Positions 61,301 to 64,000 of a DNA stretch of 64,000 bases are shown here, in pieces (within the stretch, counting starts at the first letter, position 1; the number at the start of each line of letters is the position of its first letter). Under the pieces are notes generated by a model, which worked only from the letters and a program-made list of their open reading frames with translations, did not search any database and was not told the origin of the DNA. Made by a program: the position numbers and the translations under genes. The DNA lies in assembly GCA_030685235.1 (NCBI GenBank), contig MU839136.1, forward strand, positions 62,001 to 126,000, read 5' to 3'. Source of the stretch: Copromyces sp. CBS 386.78. Lineage: Eukaryota; Ascomycota; Sordariomycetes; Sordariales; Sordariaceae.

Positions 61301-64000
61301 ATACGCTAATTAAGAGGAGATTAAAAATGGGTTTAATTATATACTTAAAGATTTTAATACCGGTTAAAATAATAAAAGAAGAAAGAATATTAAAATAGAA
61401 GGAGCGGCTTACGGTTTATACTATTATTATAATTAGAAAGGAAATTTAAACCCCCGAATAAAGGAAGAAAAAGAAAAGGAACTCCCCTTACAAAATATTA
61501 TTTATAGTTATTACCTAATAAAAAGGTATTACTAAATAAGTAACTAAATATAAAATTCCCCCGTTTTAATTACCTAATCTCTTCCTAATTATAAAAGGGA
61601 CAATAAAGCGGAAAAAAAAAGGATTGGATAAAAAGTTACTACTTTATACCTTCCTTAGAAAAATTTAATAATTTAGAATATAAGTAAATATTAGCCCGAA
61701 TTAATAAATAAGGGTAAAAGTATTTTTCTACTAATTTTATACTAAGAAATACTTCGATAAACGGTTCTAATTTCAAAACTCTATTTGAATATTCTCCTTT
61801 TTAAACCCCTTTAAGAAAATTTATTCTTTATTCCCTTCATTTTATCTAAGGACGAAATATAATACGCAATAAGTATTTAAAAAGGAAAACGCTTATATAG
61901 GAGATTATAACCCCTTAAAGAAAGGAGGAAATTAAATTTTAAAGCCTACTAACTATTTATAAGAAAACGGCCTTCCTTTACTAAATTTCTTCTTCCAAAT
62001 CTCTACCTTCAATAACCTATTTATACTAAATCCCCAAATATTTTTCTACCCCTCCTAATTTAATTATTAAAAATTTTTTTTCGTTAATAAATTTACTATA
62101 ATACTTTCCTCACCCGCCGTTTCTTCGCTTACTATCCCTATCCCAAAGGGTCTTCTACTCCTATTTACTTCGTACCTAAATTTTCCTAAAAATACTTACC
62201 ACACTATTTACAAAGCTTTTATATACTAAAATCGGAAAACCTAGAATTAACTAGCCCAAAAACCTAAACTCGGAAAAGTCTCCCCCCTTCGCGTAAAAAA
62301 TTAACTACCTGAAGAATATTACTTAAATATCGATTAGAAATTCGTCCGCTTTTTTAAAAATAGTAAAATTAATATAAAAAACTCTCCTATCTTTAACGTT
62401 ACTATATTATTATAAAATAAAGTATCCTACTAACGCGTAATTAGTAAAAATCCGCCCAAAACCCCTCGTAATTATAATACGAAAGAAAATACCCCTTCAA
62501 TAAATTAGGAATCTACTGTAGTAAAGTTTATCAACCTATAATATATATACAATACAAAAAATTAGACTAAAAGTATATTAATTATTACGGCCCTATTCTA
62601 ACTCCTAAAAGATTTTAAAAATATAATTTATATCCTACTAAAAGTACAACCAATTACTATTAAAAATTAACTACCGACCTCCTTTATATAATTATATTAA
62701 AATTTCCGAAGGATAAAATAGTAATATATCCCTATTATTTATAAATTTTATTTCAATTTAATAATCTTTAATTAAAGAAAATTCGAATAATATTATTATA
62801 ATAATATTTATAATAAAGGCCGAAAGTAGATTATAAGGAATATTTACTTCTAATATATAATAAATAATTATATATATATAAATAAAATAGGAAATCGCCT
62901 ATTAAAAATCCTAAAGTAAATATAATAAATTAACGAATCTTTTCTATTATAACGCTACTAATAGACCTACAAGCTCTAAATACTCGAAACTACTTATATC
63001 TTCTTTATTGAAATTAGCCGCAAAGGAATAAAAATTAACCGCTCTATATACCCTAATAAATATCTTTATCTATAGGAAGAGGGTAATTATTAAAAATATA
63101 TAATTAAATTAAGGATAAAGAATAAATTAAGAAAATAATAATCCGATAGTAAATAAAGGCTATTTATAATATTCTATAAATTAAATAGTAGAAAGGAAAT
63201 CGTATAATATTAAATATAAAATAATAATTCTATTGCTATATTCAAAACTACTATTTCTTTAAATTTAAAAACGAGCCGAAGTATTAAAGTAAGCCGAAAT
63301 ACTTTAATAACTATATAATAATAATTAATAGAATAATTCGCTTCGAAGAAATAAAAGACTTAGAAGCTTTTTATAATTTCCCCGATTAGACCGAATTATA
63401 ATAGAGGCCCGTACGACGATAATTAATTAAAAGAAAGCTAATTTATAGCCTATAGGAAATTTTTACTTAAAATTTATTAAATATACAAATCTCTTTACCG
63501 TATTAAAACATACTTTAACCCGTTTAATTCCCAAGTATAACTAATCCCCCCGCCACCTTTCAAGCAAAGAAGGATAGGGTAAACCGCGAATAGGTACTAA
63601 AAAAAAATATTTAATTTACTGTAATTAAAAAAATATTCGCTAATTATTTTATACTCTTAATAAAAATAAAGGCGGATAGAAATTTCTACGTAGTAAATTA
63701 AATCGAAAAGGAAAAGTATAAATTAAAATATAAATACTCTCCTTCCTTCGATATTAAATAGCGTTCAAATATTTTCGCGCCCGAATAATTTAATTTTGAA
63801 GCTCTAAAAATAATTATATATTAATATCTAAACGAAATCGAAATATTTTAAGCTTAGGAACGTATAGCGGTAAAGATTCGAAAGTATAAAGCGCGGCTAG
63901 AGGAGAAGAAAAAGTTAGCCGAATAAAAGCGTAAGAAAGGAGATTAATAGAGACGAAAGGAAATTAATATTAGATCCGCTACTTTTATAATAAATTTATA
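58300..64000. repeat. RIP-degraded repeats, class not assigned
   Basis: The dinucleotide pattern is the same as in the elements to the left. A pyrimidine tract follows element C at 58.32–58.48 kb and the rest may hold its 3' LTR and one or more further elements. Fragments readable on the plus strand at 59.9–61.0 and 63.2–63.95 kb (for example KARLEEKKKLAE near the end) do not match a family I can name. The short open frame at 59631–59819 looks like chance. Confidence 0.5.

Larger units (their letters stand above)
41475..64000. repeat. RIP-degraded heterochromatic block of dead transposons
   Basis: From about 41.47 kb to the window end the sequence is strongly AT-rich. CpA and TpG are nearly absent while TpA is very common and CpG persists, as in 43861–43920, which has no CA and no TG at all. 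This dinucleotide pattern is the known product of RIP, which turns CpA into TpA on both strands of duplicated DNA. Frames are full of stop codons and only retroelement proteins can be traced. In Neurospora such blocks carry H3K9 methylation and DNA methylation and form centromeres or dispersed heterochromatin; which applies here is not visible. The right edge lies outside the window. Confidence 0.93.

Noticed and set aside
41475..64000. Possibility that the AT-rich block is mitochondrial DNA or a mis-assembled contaminant
   Set aside because: The join to nuclear genes is smooth. The block contains gypsy pol relics, keeps CpG while losing CpA, and has no mitochondrial genes, so RIP explains it better.

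Overview
This window looks like nuclear DNA of a filamentous ascomycete, most likely a Sordariomycete of the Neurospora/Sordaria type. Genes on the left have short GT–AG introns (about 60–150 bp), branch-site-like CTAAC motifs and C-ending codons. They encode fungal families such as Zn2Cys6 and C2H2 regulators, a PTH11/SAT4-type rhodopsin-fold membrane protein and a DUF6604-like protein. The right third is an AT-rich block of dead retroelements almost devoid of CpA and TpG, the signature of repeat-induced point mutation (RIP). The species cannot be named from this evidence.

Layout. From 1 to about 41.47 kb the DNA is gene-bearing euchromatin: a doubtful small ORF (0.1–0.7 kb, -); a C2H2 zinc-finger protein (2.2–3.8 kb, -); a Zn2Cys6 transcription factor (6.4–9.3 kb, -, 4 exons); a Brr6/Brl1 nuclear-envelope protein (11.9–13.5 kb, -, 3 exons), divergent from the elongation factor IWS1 (14.2–15.6 kb, +, 3 exons); an SR-protein kinase (17.0–19.9 kb, -, with a 1,047-bp first intron); a rhodopsin-fold integral membrane protein (23.7–25.1 kb, -); an unrecognised acidic-tailed protein (28.2–29.5 kb, -) with a 112-codon open frame beyond its stop; a three-repeat Myb protein (33.5–34.9 kb, +); a large DUF6604-like protein (35.6–38.3 kb, -); and a PQ-loop vacuolar amino-acid transporter (39.3–40.6 kb, -). 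Long gene-free stretches lie between them. These are unlinked housekeeping and regulatory genes, not a pathway cluster.

From about 41.47 kb to the window end (at least 22.5 kb) the sequence is RIP-degraded. Three Ty3/gypsy-type relics can be read through the stop codons: element A (+, gag and protease), element B (-, RT, RNase H, integrase, chromodomain: a chromovirus) and element C (+, gag to integrase). The reverse-transcriptase Asp-Asp pairs of B and C read Asn-Asn, so both are dead. Further repeat remains to the right are not assigned.

Inside this dead block sit short islands that kept normal composition. The clearest is a 777-bp element with 78-bp terminal inverted repeats, a perfect 8-bp target duplication and an internal 9-bp minisatellite. 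It splits the chromovirus exactly at a point where removing it restores the pol reading. Two other islands carry A-box/B-box pairs at tRNA spacing and look like SINEs. Their small size would explain why RIP spared them.
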